Source of the DNA: Pandoraea commovens
Lineage (GTDB): Bacteria > Pseudomonadota > Gammaproteobacteria > Burkholderiales > Burkholderiaceae
Reading direction: 5' to 3'
Length of the DNA stretch: 64,000 nucleotides
NCBI RefSeq assembly: GCF_902459615.1
Contig: NZ_CABPSA010000009.1
Coordinates: 202,376-266,375, forward strand
The translations under genes and the position numbers were made by a program. Positions 51,026 to 61,098 of this stretch are shown piece by piece. A model generated the notes under the pieces. It was not told where the DNA came from and made no database searches. It worked only from the letters and a program-made list of their open reading frames with translations. Each line of letters starts with the position of its first letter. Position 1 is the stretch's first letter.

Positions 51026-51034
51026 ATTATAGCA
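51026..51034 (-). promoter_or_regulatory. Extended -10 promoter for rpsD-rpoA-rplQ
   Basis: TGCTATAAT reads on the minus strand: TATAAT preceded by the TGn extension. It overlaps the space just after the rpsK stop. The -35 is poor, as is usual for extended -10 promoters. Transcription would start near 51019. Confidence 0.52.
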
Positions 51035-51051
51035 GGATTTTCTGAAGCGTC

Positions 51052-51456
51052 TTAGATACGACGACGCTTCGGCGGGCGGCAGCCGTTGTGCGGGACCGGC
51101 GTCACGTCCGAGATGGCCGTGATCTTGATACCCAGCGCATTCAGCGCACGAACCGCGGATTCGCGACCCGGGCCCGGGCCCTTGATGCGAACTTCGAGGT
51201 TCTTCACGCCGTATTCCAGTGCCACGCGGCCAGCCGACTCAGCAGCAACCTGGGCAGCGAACGGGGTCGACTTACGCGAACCCTTGAAGCCCTGGCCACC
51301 CGACGTCGCCCATGCCAGCGCATTGCCCTGACGATCGGTGATCGTGATGATGGTGTTGTTGAACGAAGCGTGGACGTGCACGACGCCTTCGGCAACGCTC
51401 TTCTTGACCTTCTTGCGAACGCGCTGCGAAGCGGCGTTGTTCTGTTGCTTAGCCAT
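51052..51456 (-). CDS. rpsK: 30S ribosomal protein S11
   Basis: 134 residues; ends in [15 protein letters not shown], the invariant S11 C-terminus, with [13 protein letters not shown] in the middle. S11 forms part of the 30S platform near the mRNA exit. It is 17 nt after rpsM in the alpha operon. Confidence 0.98.
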   Translation of the reverse strand: MAKQQNNAASQRVRKKVKKSVAEGVVHVHASFNNTIITITDRQGNALAWATSGGQGFKGSRKSTPFAAQVAAESAGRVALEYGVKNLEVRIKGPGPGRESAVRALNALGIKITAISDVTPVPHNGCRPPKRRRI

Positions 51457-51473
51457 GAGTTCCTATCCTCTGG

Positions 51474-51839
51474 TTACTTCTTCAGCGAGACGCCGGCCTT
51501 ACGCGGGCCCTTACGGGTACGCGCATTGGTACGGGTGCGCTGACCGCGAAGCGGCAAGCCCTTGCGGTGACGCATACCACGATAGCAGCCCAGGTCCATC
51601 AGGCGCTTGATGCTCATGGTCGTCTCACGGCGAAGGTCACCCTCAACCGTCAGTTGACCAACTTGATCACGCAGCTTTTCGAGATCAGCGTCGTCGAGGT
51701 CCTTGACCTTCTTCGAGTGAGCCACACCGGCTGCGTCGCAAATCTGGCGAGCGCGCGTGCGACCGACACCGTAAATAGCCGTCAGGCCAATGACAGTGTG
51801 CTGGTGGTTCGGGATGTTAACCCCTGCGATACGAGCCAT
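51474..51839 (-). CDS. rpsM: 30S ribosomal protein S13
   Basis: 121 residues. [23 protein letters not shown] at the start and [24 protein letters not shown] at the end are standard for S13, which contacts tRNA and L5 at the subunit bridge in the 30S head. It follows rpmJ and opens the alpha-operon gene order. Confidence 0.98.
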   Translation of the reverse strand: MARIAGVNIPNHQHTVIGLTAIYGVGRTRARQICDAAGVAHSKKVKDLDDADLEKLRDQVGQLTVEGDLRRETTMSIKRLMDLGCYRGMRHRKGLPLRGQRTRTNARTRKGPRKAGVSLKK

Positions 51840-51874
51840 TCGTAATTCCCCAACTAAATAGCGTTAAAGGCCGA

Positions 51875-51991
51875 TTAGCCCTGACGTTGCTTGTGGCGCG
51901 GATCCGAGCTGCAGATCACGCGCAGCACGCCTTTGCGCTTCACAAACTTGCAATTGCGGCAGATGCACTTAACAGATGCCAAAACTTTCAT
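51875..51991 (-). CDS. rpmJ: 50S ribosomal protein L36
   Basis: A 38-residue protein, [20 protein letters not shown] then [18 protein letters not shown]. The zinc ligands C11, C14, C27 and H33 are present, so this is the zinc-binding (C+) form. It is too short for ordinary gene-length cut-offs but is clear from sequence and from its place between infA and rpsM. Confidence 0.97.
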   Translation of the reverse strand: MKVLASVKCICRNCKFVKRKGVLRVICSSDPRHKQRQG

Positions 51992-52010
51992 GACAATTCC
52001 CTCTCTCTAA

Positions 52011-52229
52011 TCACTTCGCCCGGAAGACGATCCGCGCACGCGACAGATCGTAGGGCGTCAACTCTACCGTCACCTTATCTCCGGGAAGGATGCGGATGTA
52101 ATGCATCCGCATCTTGCCGGAAATATGTCCGAGTACTACATGACCATTTTCCAGCTTTACCCGGAAGGTGGCATTGGGGAGGTTTTCAACGACCTCACCC
52201 TGCATTTGAATAACGTCGTCTTTCGACAT
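52011..52229 (-). CDS. infA: Translation initiation factor IF-1
   Basis: 72 residues with an S1/OB fold; [21 protein letters not shown] and [16 protein letters not shown] are diagnostic. IF-1 occupies the 30S A site during initiation. It lies between secY (12 nt gap) and rpmJ, the normal betaproteobacterial order. Many Burkholderiales carry a second infA copy elsewhere. Confidence 0.97.
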   Translation of the reverse strand: MSKDDVIQMQGEVVENLPNATFRVKLENGHVVLGHISGKMRMHYIRILPGDKVTVELTPYDLSRARIVFRAK

Positions 52230-52241
52230 GATCCTGGATGA

Positions 52242-53579
52242 TCAGCGAAGCGTCATGTTATTGCCGCCCTTGAAATTCGCCTTGCGGAGCAGCGACTCAT
52301 ATTGTTGCGACATCACATACGACTGCACTTGCGCCATGAAGTCCATCGTCACCACCACGATAATCAGCAGTGAGGTTCCACCGAAGTAGAACGGGACATT
52401 CCAGCGCAACACCAGGAACTCAGGCAGCAAACACACCAAGGTGACGTAAGCTGCACCGGCCAGTGTCAATCGCGTCAGGATCTTATCGATATAACGCGCG
52501 GTCTGGTCGCCCGGACGGATGCCCGGAACAAACGCGCCGCTCTTCTTCAGGTTCTCAGCGGTCTCCTTGCTGTTAAACACCAGAGCGGTGTAAAAGAAGC
52601 AGAAGAACACGATCGCCAGTGCGTAGAGCATCACGTAGATCGGCTGACCCGGCGACAACTTCGCCGCGATATCCTTGAGCCAGCGCGCGTTATCACCTGC
52701 GCCGAACCAATTCGCGATCGTTGCCGGGAACAGGATGATCGACGATGCAAAGATCGGCGGAATCACGCCTGCCATATTCAGCTTGAGCGGCAGGTGCGAA
52801 GCCTGACCACCGTACACCTTATTGCCGACCTGACGCTTCGCGTAGTTCACCAGGATCTTGCGTTGACCACGTTCGACGAAAACGACGAAGAACGTCACGA
52901 GCACCACCAGGGCACAGATCACGATCGCCGAGAACGGACCGATCGAACCGGTACCGACCAACTCGAACAAGCCACCCACAGCGTTCGGCAAACCTGCCGC
53001 AATACCGCCGAAGATGATGATCGAAATGCCGTTACCGAGACCGCGTTCGGTGATCTGCTCACCAAGCCACATCAGGAACATCGTGCCGGTCACGAGCGTG
53101 ATCACCGTCGTCAGGCGGAACAGCATGCCCGGATCGACGACGAGCCCCGGCTCGCTTTCCAACGTCACAGCGATTGCAGCTGCCTGGAAGAGCGCAAGCA
53201 CCACCGTGAAATACCGGGTGTACTGCGTGATCTTGCGTTGTCCGGCCTGGCCTTCCTTACGCAATGCTTCCAGTTGAGGCGAAACCATCGCCAGCAACTG
53301 CATGATGATCGACGCCGAGATGTACGGCATGATCCCCAGCGCGAAGATCGTGAAACGCGACAACGCACCGCCAGAGAACATGTTGAACATGCCCAGGATC
53401 CCGCCCGACTGGCGCTGGAACAACTGCGCCAGCTGATCGGGGTCGATGCCCGGCACCGGGATATGCGCACCAATACGGTAGACGATCAACGCCAGCAGCA
53501 AGAAAACCAGCCGCCGGCGCAGATCCGCATACTTCGGGCCCTGCGTACCAGGCTTAGCGAGATTAGGAGACTTGGCCAA
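52242..53579 (-). CDS. secY: Protein translocase subunit SecY
   Basis: 445 residues, ten membrane helices. [15 protein letters not shown]-type plug/helix region (here [15 protein letters not shown]) and [23 protein letters not shown] are SecY hallmarks. It forms the SecYEG channel for protein export and membrane insertion. It lies at the end of the spc operon after rplO (23 nt gap). Confidence 0.98.
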   Translation of the reverse strand: MAKSPNLAKPGTQGPKYADLRRRLVFLLLALIVYRIGAHIPVPGIDPDQLAQLFQRQSGGILGMFNMFSGGALSRFTIFALGIMPYISASIIMQLLAMVSPQLEALRKEGQAGQRKITQYTRYFTVVLALFQAAAIAVTLESEPGLVVDPGMLFRLTTVITLVTGTMFLMWLGEQITERGLGNGISIIIFGGIAAGLPNAVGGLFELVGTGSIGPFSAIVICALVVLVTFFVVFVERGQRKILVNYAKRQVGNKVYGGQASHLPLKLNMAGVIPPIFASSIILFPATIANWFGAGDNARWLKDIAAKLSPGQPIYVMLYALAIVFFCFFYTALVFNSKETAENLKKSGAFVPGIRPGDQTARYIDKILTRLTLAGAAYVTLVCLLPEFLVLRWNVPFYFGGTSLLIIVVVTMDFMAQVQSYVMSQQYESLLRKANFKGGNNMTLR

Positions 53580-53602
53580 TGATGGCTCCGGGGTGTCCTA
53601 AC

Positions 53603-54037
53603 TTACTCTGCGACCGAACCGCCAGCCGCTTGAATGGCGGTGAGCGCACCCTTGGTGACGCCCAGACCCTTCACAACGACCTTGCGGGTGATCTCGCCAG
53701 CGGCGATGATCTTGGCCGAAAGCGACAGCTCGCTCACCAGACCGGCCTGCTTCAGAACCAACAGATCGATCTCGTCGACCGGCAGGTTGTTCAGGTCCGA
53801 CAGACGAACTTCGCCCACGAAACGACGCGTCAGCGACTTGAAACCACGCTTCGGCAGACGACGTTGCAGCGGCATTTGACCGCCTTCGAAGCCCACCTTG
53901 TGGAAGCCACCCGAACGCGACTTCTGACCCTTGTGACCACGGCCGGCGGTTTTACCCAGACCCGAACCGATGCCACGGCCGACGCGGCGCTTGGCGTGCT
54001 TGGCGCCTTCTGCCGGCTTAATCGAATTCAATTCCAT
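53603..54037 (-). CDS. rplO: 50S ribosomal protein L15
   Basis: 144 residues. [22 protein letters not shown] is the Gly/Arg-rich rRNA-binding N-terminus, and the C-terminal domain ends in [12 protein letters not shown]15 is a late 50S assembly protein. It is between rpmD and secY in the spc operon. Confidence 0.98.
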   Translation of the reverse strand: MELNSIKPAEGAKHAKRRVGRGIGSGLGKTAGRGHKGQKSRSGGFHKVGFEGGQMPLQRRLPKRGFKSLTRRFVGEVRLSDLNNLPVDEIDLLVLKQAGLVSELSLSAKIIAAGEITRKVVVKGLGVTKGALTAIQAAGGSVAE

Positions 54038-54048
54038 TTTGCCCTCGC

Positions 54049-54231
54049 TCAGTCGACGATCTTCACAAGGTACGAGACCTTGTTGATCATGCCCCGCACA
54101 GCGGGCGTATCCTGCAACTCGCTGACCGAATTGAGGCGACGCAGGCCGAGGCCCTTCACGGTGGCGCGATGTTCTTCGCGCGTACCGATCAGGCTCTTGA
54201 CCAGCTTAACTTTCACAGTTTGCTGCGACAT
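54049..54231 (-). CDS. rpmD: 50S ribosomal protein L30
   Basis: 60 residues from [30 protein letters not shown] is the family signature. An earlier in-frame ATG (54240) overlaps the rpsE stop and is less likely. It lies between rpsE and rplO. Confidence 0.97.
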   Translation of the reverse strand: MSQQTVKVKLVKSLIGTREEHRATVKGLGLRRLNSVSELQDTPAVRGMINKVSYLVKIVD

Positions 54232-54242
54232 ATTGATCACCC

Positions 54243-54761
54243 TTAGCCGAGGATCTCTTCCACCGACTTGCCACGCTTAGCGGCGATGTCAGCAGGAGTC
54301 GATTGTTTCTTCAGGCCGTCGAGCGTGGCGCGGACCAGGTTATACGGGTTCGTCGAGCCAAGGCTCTTCGTCACCACGTTGGTCACGCCCATCACCTCGA
54401 ACACCGCGCGCATCGGGCCACCGGCGATCACGCCAGTACCGTCCTTCGCCGGCGACATCAGGACGCGCGAGGCGCCATGCTGGCCGAGAACGTTGTGTTG
54501 AAGGGTGCCGTTCTTCAGAGCAACCTTGAACATATTGCGGCGGGCTTGTTCCATTGCCTTTTGAACAGCAACCGGGACTTCCTTCGCCTTGCCCTTGCCC
54601 ATGCCGATGCGGCCATCGCCGTCACCAACCACGGTCAACGCGGCAAAACCGAGAATACGGCCACCCTTCACAACCTTCGTGACACGGTTGACCGCGATCA
54701 TCTTCTCGCGAAGGCCGTCGTCGCGTTCGTCAGCCTGAACTTTCGCTTGCATCTTTGCCAT
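54243..54761 (-). CDS. rpsE: 30S ribosomal protein S5
   Basis: 172 residues. The double-stranded RNA-binding region [22 protein letters not shown] and the loop [15 protein letters not shown] are typical. S5 affects decoding fidelity; mutations near its N-terminus confer spectinomycin resistance in E. coli. Nothing unusual here. Confidence 0.98.
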   Translation of the reverse strand: MAKMQAKVQADERDDGLREKMIAVNRVTKVVKGGRILGFAALTVVGDGDGRIGMGKGKAKEVPVAVQKAMEQARRNMFKVALKNGTLQHNVLGQHGASRVLMSPAKDGTGVIAGGPMRAVFEVMGVTNVVTKSLGSTNPYNLVRATLDGLKKQSTPADIAAKRGKSVEEILG

Positions 54762-54774
54762 GACGGATCCTTAC

Positions 54775-55140
54775 TTAGAACTTGAGGCCGGCTTCACGGG
54801 CTGCGTCGGCAAGAGCCTTAACGCGACCGTGATAGCGGAAGCCCGAGCGGTCGAAAGACACGCTTTCGATGCCGGCGGCCTTCGCCTTTTCGGCGATACG
54901 ACGACCGATCAACGCAGCAGCGGCAGCGTTGCCACCCTTGCCTTCCTTGTCGCCCAGTTCCTTGCGCACTTCGGCTTCCAGCGTCGAAGCGCTGGCCAGC
55001 ACTTGCGTGCCGTCTTCCGAGAAAACTTGCGCGTAAATGTGCACGTTGGTGCGATGCACGGAAAGGCGATGCACCTTCTGAGCTGCCAGCTTGATACGAG
55101 TCTGGCGAGCGCGGCGCACACGTGATTGTTTCTTGTCCAT
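54775..55140 (-). CDS. rplR: 50S ribosomal protein L18
   Basis: 121 residues from [28 protein letters not shown] and [20 protein letters not shown] are the family motifs. L18 binds 5S rRNA with L5 and L25. An ATG three codons earlier is possible. Between rplF and rpsE in the spc operon. Confidence 0.97.
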   Translation of the reverse strand: MDKKQSRVRRARQTRIKLAAQKVHRLSVHRTNVHIYAQVFSEDGTQVLASASTLEAEVRKELGDKEGKGGNAAAAALIGRRIAEKAKAAGIESVSFDRSGFRYHGRVKALADAAREAGLKF

Positions 55141-55151
55141 GTTTCGCACCC

Positions 55152-55685
55152 TTACTTCTTCTTGGTTTCCTTGAGGATCACCGTCTCGTCCGCATAGCGG
55201 ACACCCTTACCCTTGTAGGGCTCGGGCGGACGGTAACCGCGAACTTCCGCAGCCACTTGTCCGACGCGTTGCTTGTCAACGCCTTTGATGATGATCTCAG
55301 TCTGCGTGGGGGTCTCTACCTTCACGCCTTCCGGCATGGCGTGCACAACATCGTGCGAGAAACCCAGCTCGAGCTTCAGGTTGTTACCTTCAGCCTTGGC
55401 ACGGTAACCCACGCCAACGAGGTTCAGCTTCTTTTCGAAACCCTTGCTCACACCGGTCACCATATTGTTGACCAGTGCACGTTCCGTACCATACAGCGCA
55501 TTCGCTTCACGGCTTTCGTCAGCCGGGGCGAAGGTGATGGTGCCGTCTTCAATCTTGACGTTCACAAGGACGTTCACGCCGCGGGTCAACGAACCCAGGG
55601 CACCCTTGACCGTCAGCACATTGCCAGCCAGCGTCGTTTCAACGCCCTTCGGCAGTGCAATGGGACTCTTACCTACTCGAGACAT
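55152..55685 (-). CDS. rplF: 50S ribosomal protein L6
   Basis: 177 residues. [16 protein letters not shown] and the C-terminal [19 protein letters not shown] are L6 hallmarks. L6 lies near the factor-binding site of the 50S subunit. Spc operon, after rpsH. Confidence 0.98.
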   Translation of the reverse strand: MSRVGKSPIALPKGVETTLAGNVLTVKGALGSLTRGVNVLVNVKIEDGTITFAPADESREANALYGTERALVNNMVTGVSKGFEKKLNLVGVGYRAKAEGNNLKLELGFSHDVVHAMPEGVKVETPTQTEIIIKGVDKQRVGQVAAEVRGYRPPEPYKGKGVRYADETVILKETKKK

Positions 55686-55700
55686 TTCAACTCTCCTCGG

Positions 55701-56096
55701 TTAGGCCACGTAGCAGATGACTTCGCCGCCCACGCCAGTGGCGCGTGCCTTGCGATCCGTCATCACGCCCTTCGGGGTCGAGACGATTGCAACGCCCAGG
55801 CCATTCATGACCTGCGGGATATCGTTGCGGCTCTTGTACACACGCAGACCCGGGCGCGAAACGCGCTCGAGGCGCTCGATCACCGGACGGCCAGCGTAGT
55901 ACTTCAGTGCGATGTTCAGCACCGGCTTGGTTTCTTCTGCTTCAACCGCGAAGTCTTCGATGTAGCCTTCGTCCTTCAGGACTTTGGCGATCGAGACCTT
56001 CAGCTTGGACGAGGGCATCTTCACCGATGCCTTCTCAACCATCTGAGCGTTGCGGATGCGAGTCAGCATATCGGCGATAGGATCGCTCATGCTCAT
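55701..56096 (-). CDS. rpsH: 30S ribosomal protein S8
   Basis: 131 residues. [17 protein letters not shown] and the C-terminal [11 protein letters not shown] are typical. S8 binds helix 21 of 16S rRNA and in E. coli also represses the spc operon by binding mRNA near rplE. Between rpsN and rplF. Confidence 0.98.
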   Translation of the reverse strand: MSMSDPIADMLTRIRNAQMVEKASVKMPSSKLKVSIAKVLKDEGYIEDFAVEAEETKPVLNIALKYYAGRPVIERLERVSRPGLRVYKSRNDIPQVMNGLGVAIVSTPKGVMTDRKARATGVGGEVICYVA

Positions 56097-56109
56097 GGTG
56101 CTTCTCCTA

Positions 56110-56415
56110 TTACCAGCTTGCTTTGGTCACGCCCGGGATTTCGCCACGGAAGGCGATTTCACGGATCTTGTTACGGGCCAGGCCGAATTTGCGGAACGTG
56201 CCGCGCGGACGACCGGTCAGCTCGCAACGATTGCGTTGACGCGTCGGGTTGGCGTTACGCGGCAGCTGTTGCAGCGCCAGGCGTGCTTCATAACGCTCGT
56301 CTTCCGACTTGCTGGTGTCTTCGATGATCGCTTTGAGGTCAGCACGCTTGCCAGCGTACTTCGCCGCCAGACGGGCGCGCTTCTTTTCGCGTTCGATAAG
56401 TGCCAGTTTAGCCAC
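56110..56415 (-). CDS. rpsN: 30S ribosomal protein S14
   Basis: 101 residues, the long zinc-free form with no CxxC pairs. [27 protein letters not shown] is the conserved C-terminal half. S14 is in the 30S head. The absence of zinc ligands contrasts with the zinc-binding L36 in this cluster. Confidence 0.98.
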   Translation of the reverse strand: MAKLALIEREKKRARLAAKYAGKRADLKAIIEDTSKSEDERYEARLALQQLPRNANPTRQRNRCELTGRPRGTFRKFGLARNKIREIAFRGEIPGVTKASW

Positions 56416-56422
56416 GATTACC

Positions 56423-56962
56423 TCAGTTACGGAACGGGAATTTGAACGCCGACAGAAGAGCCTTGGCTTCTTCGTCAGTCTTCGCAGTCGTCGTGATGCT
56501 GATGTTCAGACCACGCAGTGCGTCGATTTTGTCGTATTCGATTTCGGGGAAAATGATCTGCTCTTTCACACCGATGTTGTAGTTGCCACGACCGTCGAAC
56601 GCACGACCCGAAATACCACGGAAGTCACGCACGCGCGGCAGAGCCACGGTGATGAAACGATCCAGGAATTCGAACATACGCTCGCCGCGCAGCGTCACCA
56701 TCGTACCGATCGGGTAACCTTCGCGGATCTTGAAACCGGCGATAGCCTTACGAGCCTTCGTGACCACCGGCTTTTGACCGGCAATCTTCGTCAGGTCGCC
56801 AACGGCGTGCTCAATGATCTTCTTGTCAGCAACGGCTTGACCAAGGCCCATATTCAGGGTGATCTTGGTGATGCGCGGCACTTCCATCACGGACTTGTAA
56901 CCGAACTGCTTGGTGAGCTCGGCGACAATCTTGTCCTTATAGATTTCTTGCAAACGGGCCAT
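56423..56962 (-). CDS. rplE: 50S ribosomal protein L5
   Basis: 179 residues. [17 protein letters not shown] and [21 protein letters not shown] are conserved. L5 binds 5S rRNA and makes the bridge to S13. It lies 13 nt after rplX and 7 nt before rpsN. Confidence 0.98.
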   Translation of the reverse strand: MARLQEIYKDKIVAELTKQFGYKSVMEVPRITKITLNMGLGQAVADKKIIEHAVGDLTKIAGQKPVVTKARKAIAGFKIREGYPIGTMVTLRGERMFEFLDRFITVALPRVRDFRGISGRAFDGRGNYNIGVKEQIIFPEIEYDKIDALRGLNISITTTAKTDEEAKALLSAFKFPFRN

Positions 56963-56975
56963 TATCTATACTCCC

Positions 56976-57284
56976 TTAGGCACCGACGACCGCACCGGTC
57001 GTCTTGAGGAAGCGGACCTTCTTGCCGTCTTCGACCTTGATGCCCACGCGCGACGGCTTGCCATTGGCATCCACCAGCGCCACGTTCGAAACGTGGATCG
57101 GCATCGTCTTGTCGACCACGCCACCTTGCGTACCCTTCATCGGGTTCGGCTTGACGTGCTTCTTGGCGACGTTCACGCCTTCGACGACCAGCTTGTCACC
57201 ATCAACGGCCAGAACCGTGCCACGCTTGGCCTTGTCCTTACCCGTCAGAACGATGACTTGGTCACCCTTACGAATCTTGTTCAT
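56976..57284 (-). CDS. rplX: 50S ribosomal protein L24
   Basis: 102 residues with the KOW motif [23 protein letters not shown]24 initiates 50S assembly at the 5' end of 23S rRNA. It is 11 nt after rplN in the spc operon. Confidence 0.98.
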   Translation of the reverse strand: MNKIRKGDQVIVLTGKDKAKRGTVLAVDGDKLVVEGVNVAKKHVKPNPMKGTQGGVVDKTMPIHVSNVALVDANGKPSRVGIKVEDGKKVRFLKTTGAVVGA

Positions 57285-57295
57285 GTGTCGGCTCC

Positions 57296-57664
57296 TTACA
57301 GCACTTCCGGGGCCAGCGACACGATCTTCATGAAGCGTTCGGTACGCAGTTCACGCGTAACCGGCCCGAAGATACGGGTGCCGATCGGCTCGAGCTTGGT
57401 GTTAAGCAGCACGGCGGCATTGCCGTCGAATTTGACCAGCGAGCCGTCCTGGCGACGCACGCCCTTGGCGGTGCGCACGACCACTGCGTTGTAGATTTCG
57501 CCCTTCTTGACGCGACCACGCGGGGCAGCATCCTTCACGCTGACCTTGATGATGTCGCCAATGCCGGCGTAGCGACGCTTGGAGCCGCCCAGCACCTTGA
57601 TGCACATCACTTCGCGCGCACCGGTGTTGTCGGCTACTTCGAGCCGGGTTTCAGTTTGAATCAT
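57296..57664 (-). CDS. rplN: 50S ribosomal protein L14
   Basis: 122 residues from [27 protein letters not shown], an invariant opening. L14 is at the subunit interface and binds the silencing factor RsfS. The frame is open for 22 codons upstream without similarity. It is the first gene of the spc operon: a 265 nt gap before it holds a strong promoter embedded in a 14 bp inverted repeat. Confidence 0.98.
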   Translation of the reverse strand: MIQTETRLEVADNTGAREVMCIKVLGGSKRRYAGIGDIIKVSVKDAAPRGRVKKGEIYNAVVVRTAKGVRRQDGSLVKFDGNAAVLLNTKLEPIGTRIFGPVTRELRTERFMKIVSLAPEVL

Positions 57665-57686
57665 GGTGTTATCTTCCCAACTTAAT

Positions 57687-57704
57687 CCGACACCTAGGCG
57701 TCGG
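57687..57704 (-). repeat. 18 bp near-palindrome in the rplN leader
   Basis: CCGACACCTAGGCGTCGG is symmetric except for one pair (A opposite G). In the transcript it forms a short hairpin about 20-40 nt before the rplN start. A second small hairpin, GCACC/GGTGC with a 4 nt loop, lies at 57724-57737. Confidence 0.55.
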
Positions 57705-57867
57705 TCAGTCTTGGTCCCCGTCAGCACCAAAGGGTGCCGTTTGGGTTGAGTCGTTCAAAAGTGGACAACCTTGCTACCTCGTCCAGACCCGTAGAGGATA
57801 CGAATCGGCTTCGGAAGCCATCCACTCCCTTGCGAAACCAAAGACCGGTTTTGGCGAAAGAAGCGGA

Positions 57868-57901
57868 AAGTCCGGAATTATACATCGATAATTCCGGACT
57901 T
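57868..57901. repeat. Perfect 14 bp inverted repeat covering the spc promoter
   Basis: AAGTCCGGAATTAT (57868-57881) and ATAATTCCGGACTT (57888-57901) are exact reverse complements with a 6 bp spacer. The repeat covers the -10 box and reaches into the -35 of the rplN promoter. Such symmetry suggests a protein operator, or a hairpin in read-through mRNA. Confidence 0.9.
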
Positions 57902-57905
57902 GCAA
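57877..57905 (-). promoter_or_regulatory. Promoter of the spc operon (rplN onward)
   Basis: TTGCAA (57900-57905) and TATAAT (57877-57882) read on the minus strand with a 17 bp spacer. Transcription would start near 57870, giving a leader of about 205 nt with two hairpins. Confidence 0.66.
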
Positions 57906-57929
57906 GTCAAGCCTTCGCTTCAAACTGCC

Positions 57930-58202
57930 TTAGATGATACGGGCAGCTTCCACGAGACGGGTAACCGTCCAGGCCTTGGTCTTCGACAGCGGGCGGGATT
58001 CTTGAATCTCGACCAGGTCGCCTTCCTTGTACTGGTTGGTTTCGTCGTGCGCGTGGTACTTCTTCGAGCGCACGATGTACTTGCCGTAGAGCGGGTGCTT
58101 CATTTGACGCTCGATCAGCACGGTAACCGTCTTTTCCATCTTATCGCTGGTGACGCGACCCACGAGGGTGCGCTTCAGCGAAGTCTTAGCGGTATCGTTC
58201 AT
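57930..58202 (-). CDS. rpsQ: 30S ribosomal protein S17
   Basis: 90 residues with an OB fold; [21 protein letters not shown] and the C-terminal [17 protein letters not shown] are typical. S17 is an early 16S rRNA binder. Its start overlaps the rpmC stop by 4 nt. It is the last gene of the S10-type operon before the spc promoter. Confidence 0.98.
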   Translation of the reverse strand: MNDTAKTSLKRTLVGRVTSDKMEKTVTVLIERQMKHPLYGKYIVRSKKYHAHDETNQYKEGDLVEIQESRPLSKTKAWTVTRLVEAARII

Positions 58203-58393
58203 TTCTGGCTCGCCTTCTCAGTCAACACGGTACGCACACGCGCGATGTCCTTGCGCACCTTCTTCAGCTGGCTGGTGTTGCTCAGCTGTTGGGTGCCCGC
58301 TTGCATGCGAAGACCGAATTGGGCCTTCAACAGATCCGACAGTTCCTTGTTCAGGCCGTCGACATCCTTGGCACGAAGTTCGGATGCTTTCAT
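58199..58393 (-). CDS. rpmC: 50S ribosomal protein L29
   Basis: 64 residues, two-helix protein; [30 protein letters not shown] is diagnostic. L29 lies at the exit tunnel and is part of the binding site for trigger factor and SRP. Between rplP and rpsQ. Confidence 0.98.
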   Translation of the reverse strand: MKASELRAKDVDGLNKELSDLLKAQFGLRMQAGTQQLSNTSQLKKVRKDIARVRTVLTEKASQK

Positions 58394-58407
58394 TTCAAAT
58401 TCTCCCT

Positions 58408-58824
58408 TCAGGCGCCAAGGCGACGGACGAAGAACGTCGTCTGAATCGGCAGCTTGGCAGCAGCCAGGCGGAACGCCTCGCGCGCCAGCGCTTCATCCAC
58501 ACCGTCCATTTCGTACAGCATCTTGCCCGGCTGAATCTCGGCGACGTAGTACTCCGGGTTACCCTTACCGTTACCCATACGCACTTCTGCCGGCTTTTGC
58601 GAGATCGGCTTGTCCGGGAAGATACGGATCCAGATACGGCCACCACGCTTGATGTGGCGGGTCATAGCACGACGAGCAGCTTCGATTTGACGAGCCGTCA
58701 GACGACCACGACCGACCGCCTTCAGACCGAATTCGCCGAACGACACTTCGTTGCCACGGGTGGCGACGCCAGTGTTACGGCCTTTCTGCTCTTTGCGATA
58801 CTTTCTGCGTTTCGGTTGCAGCAT
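58408..58824 (-). CDS. rplP: 50S ribosomal protein L16
   Basis: 138 residues. [17 protein letters not shown] and the loop [18 protein letters not shown] are typical. L16 organises the A-site tRNA pocket; the Arg after the GKG region is the residue hydroxylated by YcfD/RoxA in some bacteria. Two nt after rpsC. Confidence 0.98.
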   Translation of the reverse strand: MLQPKRRKYRKEQKGRNTGVATRGNEVSFGEFGLKAVGRGRLTARQIEAARRAMTRHIKRGGRIWIRIFPDKPISQKPAEVRMGNGKGNPEYYVAEIQPGKMLYEMDGVDEALAREAFRLAAAKLPIQTTFFVRRLGA

Positions 58825-58826
58825 GA

Positions 58827-59630
58827 TTATTCTCCAGTCTTGGCGTCGCCTTCAGGCTTGCCAGCCGGACGGCGTGCACCACCGCGCTTCGCACCGGCCT
58901 TGTCGCCAGCATCGTCACGACGGGGGCGACGGTCGCCCGGACGCGCATTGCGGCGCGGACGCTTTTCTTCGGCCGGCTCTTCAGCCACCGGAGCGTCGTT
59001 GCGGCCCAGCGTGTCACCCTTGTACACCCACACCTTGATACCGATGATGCCGTACGTCGTCTTCGCTTCCGAGGTTGCGTAGTCGATGTCAGCGCGCAGG
59101 GTGTGCAGGGGCACACGGCCTTCGCGGTACCACTCGGTACGGGCGATTTCGATACCGTTCAGACGGCCAGCGCTCATGATCTTGATGCCTTGGGCACCCA
59201 GACGCATCGCGTTCTGCATCGCACGCTTCATTGCGCGACGGAACATGATACGGCGCTCAAGCTGCTGAGCGATCGAATCGGCGATCAGCTGCGCATCGGT
59301 TTCCGGCTTGCGGATTTCTTCGATGTTCACGTGCACGGGCACGCCCATGCGCTTTTGCAGCTCAGCCTTGAGGATTTCGATGTCCTCGCCCTTCTTGCCG
59401 ATCACAACGCCCGGACGCGAGCTGAAAATCGTGATGCGAGCATTCTTGGCCGGACGTTCGATGACCACGCGGCCAACCGAAGCGTTCTTCAGCTTCTTCT
59501 TCAGGTAATCGCGAACGCCGATATCTTCCTGCAGCATTTTCGCGAAATCCTGGTTGTTCGCGTACCAACGCGAAGCCCAGTTACGACTGACAGCCAGACG
59601 GAAGCCAGTCGGATGAATTTTCTGTCCCAT
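58827..59630 (-). CDS. rpsC: 30S ribosomal protein S3
   Basis: 267 residues. [14 protein letters not shown], the KH domain [15 protein letters not shown] and the [11 protein letters not shown] region are S3 features. S3 helps form the mRNA entry helicase. The C-terminal ~40 residues are an Arg/Pro/Glu-rich disordered tail, longer than in E. coli (233 residues) but common in Burkholderiales. Confidence 0.98.
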   Translation of the reverse strand: MGQKIHPTGFRLAVSRNWASRWYANNQDFAKMLQEDIGVRDYLKKKLKNASVGRVVIERPAKNARITIFSSRPGVVIGKKGEDIEILKAELQKRMGVPVHVNIEEIRKPETDAQLIADSIAQQLERRIMFRRAMKRAMQNAMRLGAQGIKIMSAGRLNGIEIARTEWYREGRVPLHTLRADIDYATSEAKTTYGIIGIKVWVYKGDTLGRNDAPVAEEPAEEKRPRRNARPGDRRPRRDDAGDKAGAKRGGARRPAGKPEGDAKTGE

Positions 59631-59639
59631 CGTGACCCC

Positions 59640-59969
59640 TTAGTTGCCCAGCGTCACAGTGATGTGACAGGTTTGCTTCTCGATGCGGTTACCACGGCCC
59701 TTAGCGCGCGCGGTGAAACGCTTGAGCGAGGTCGCCTTGTCAACGAAGATGCCCTTAACGCGCAGTTCGTCGATGTCAGCACCTTCATTGTGCTCGGCGT
59801 TGGCGATAGCCGACTCCAGCACCTTCTTGATGATGACCGCGGCCTTCTTCGGCGAGAAGGTCAGTACATTCAGCGCACGCTCCAGCGGCAGGCCGCGGAT
59901 CTGGTCAGCGACCAGACGCGTCTTCTGCGCCGAGATACGGGCACCGCGGTGAATTGCTTTCACTTCCAT
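59640..59969 (-). CDS. rplV: 50S ribosomal protein L22
   Basis: 109 residues from [26 protein letters not shown]. Its long beta hairpin, near the end ([21 protein letters not shown]), lines the exit tunnel and is a macrolide-resistance site. The frame is open for 24 codons upstream, inside rpsS. Between rpsS and rpsC. Confidence 0.98.
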   Translation of the reverse strand: MEVKAIHRGARISAQKTRLVADQIRGLPLERALNVLTFSPKKAAVIIKKVLESAIANAEHNEGADIDELRVKGIFVDKATSLKRFTARAKGRGNRIEKQTCHITVTLGN

Positions 59970-59979
59970 GATCGGCCCC

Positions 59980-60255
59980 TTATTTCTTCGCCTTCTTGTC
60001 GGCCGCATGGCCCTTGAAGGTACGGGTAAGTGCGAACTCACCCAGCTTGTGGCCGACCATGTTTTCCGTCACGTACACCGGCACGTGTTGACGGCCATTG
60101 TGTACGGCGATCGTCAGGCCGATGAAATCGGGCAGGACGGTCGAACGACGCGACCAGGTCTTGATCGGCTTCTTGTCACGCGATGCAGCTGCCGCTTCCA
60201 CTTTCTTCAGCAGATGAGCGTCGCAAAACGGACCTTTTTTAACAGAACGAGTCAT
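59980..60255 (-). CDS. rpsS: 30S ribosomal protein S19
   Basis: 91 residues. [18 protein letters not shown] and [24 protein letters not shown] are conserved. S19 is in the 30S head and contacts the 50S via bridge B1a. Between rplB and rplV. Confidence 0.98.
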   Translation of the reverse strand: MTRSVKKGPFCDAHLLKKVEAAAASRDKKPIKTWSRRSTVLPDFIGLTIAVHNGRQHVPVYVTENMVGHKLGEFALTRTFKGHAADKKAKK

Positions 60256-60268
60256 TTGCTAGCTCCAA

Positions 60269-61096
60269 TTAGCGCTTCTTGCGACGCTGAACGATCATGC
60301 TGTCGGTACGCTTGGTCGAACGGGTACGCTTACCCTTGGTATGCTGACCCCACGGGCTGACCGGATGACGACCAGCTGCCGTACGACCTTCACCACCACC
60401 GTGCGGGTGATCCACCGGGTTCATCGCCACACCGCGAACGGTCGGGCGAATACCGCGCCAACGCTTAGCACCGGCCTTGCCCAATTGGCGCAGGCTGTGC
60501 TCTTCGTTGCCGACTTCACCGATGGTTGCGCGGCACTCGATGTGCACGCGACGGACTTCGCCCGAACGCAGACGCACTTGAGCGTACGTGCCTTCACGAG
60601 CCAGCAGCATTGCCGACGTACCAGCGGCACGGGCGATTTGCGCACCCTTACCCGGCAGTAGTTCGATGCCGTGAATCGTGGTACCGACCGGAATGTTGCG
60701 GATCGGCAGCGTGTTACCAGACTTGATCGGAGCTTCCGAGCCGCTCACCACTTGCTGGCCGACGGTCATACCCTTCGGAGCAAGAATGTAACGACGCTCG
60801 CCGTCGGCGTAGCAAAGCAGTGCGATGTTCGCGCTGCGGTTCGGATCGTACTCAAGACGCTCAACCTTCGCCGTGATGCCGTCCTTGTTGCGACGGAAAT
60901 CGACGATACGGTAGTGTTGCTTGTGACCGCCACCCATATGACGGGTGGTGATGTGACCGTTGTTGTTACGGCCAGCGGTCTTGCTCTTGGTATCGAGCAG
61001 CGGGGCGAACGGCTTGCCCTTATGCAGATCCTTGTTGACGACCTTGACCAGCGAACGGCGGCCCGGCGACGTCGGTTTCGTTTTGACGAGTGCCAT
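60269..61096 (-). CDS. rplB: 50S ribosomal protein L2
   Basis: 275 residues. The C-terminal [18 protein letters not shown] holds the conserved His implicated in peptidyl-transferase structure, and [18 protein letters not shown] is the rRNA-binding part. One of the most conserved ribosomal proteins. Two nt after rplW. Confidence 0.98.
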   Translation of the reverse strand: MALVKTKPTSPGRRSLVKVVNKDLHKGKPFAPLLDTKSKTAGRNNNGHITTRHMGGGHKQHYRIVDFRRNKDGITAKVERLEYDPNRSANIALLCYADGERRYILAPKGMTVGQQVVSGSEAPIKSGNTLPIRNIPVGTTIHGIELLPGKGAQIARAAGTSAMLLAREGTYAQVRLRSGEVRRVHIECRATIGEVGNEEHSLRQLGKAGAKRWRGIRPTVRGVAMNPVDHPHGGGEGRTAAGRHPVSPWGQHTKGKRTRSTKRTDSMIVQRRKKR

Positions 61097-61098
61097 GA

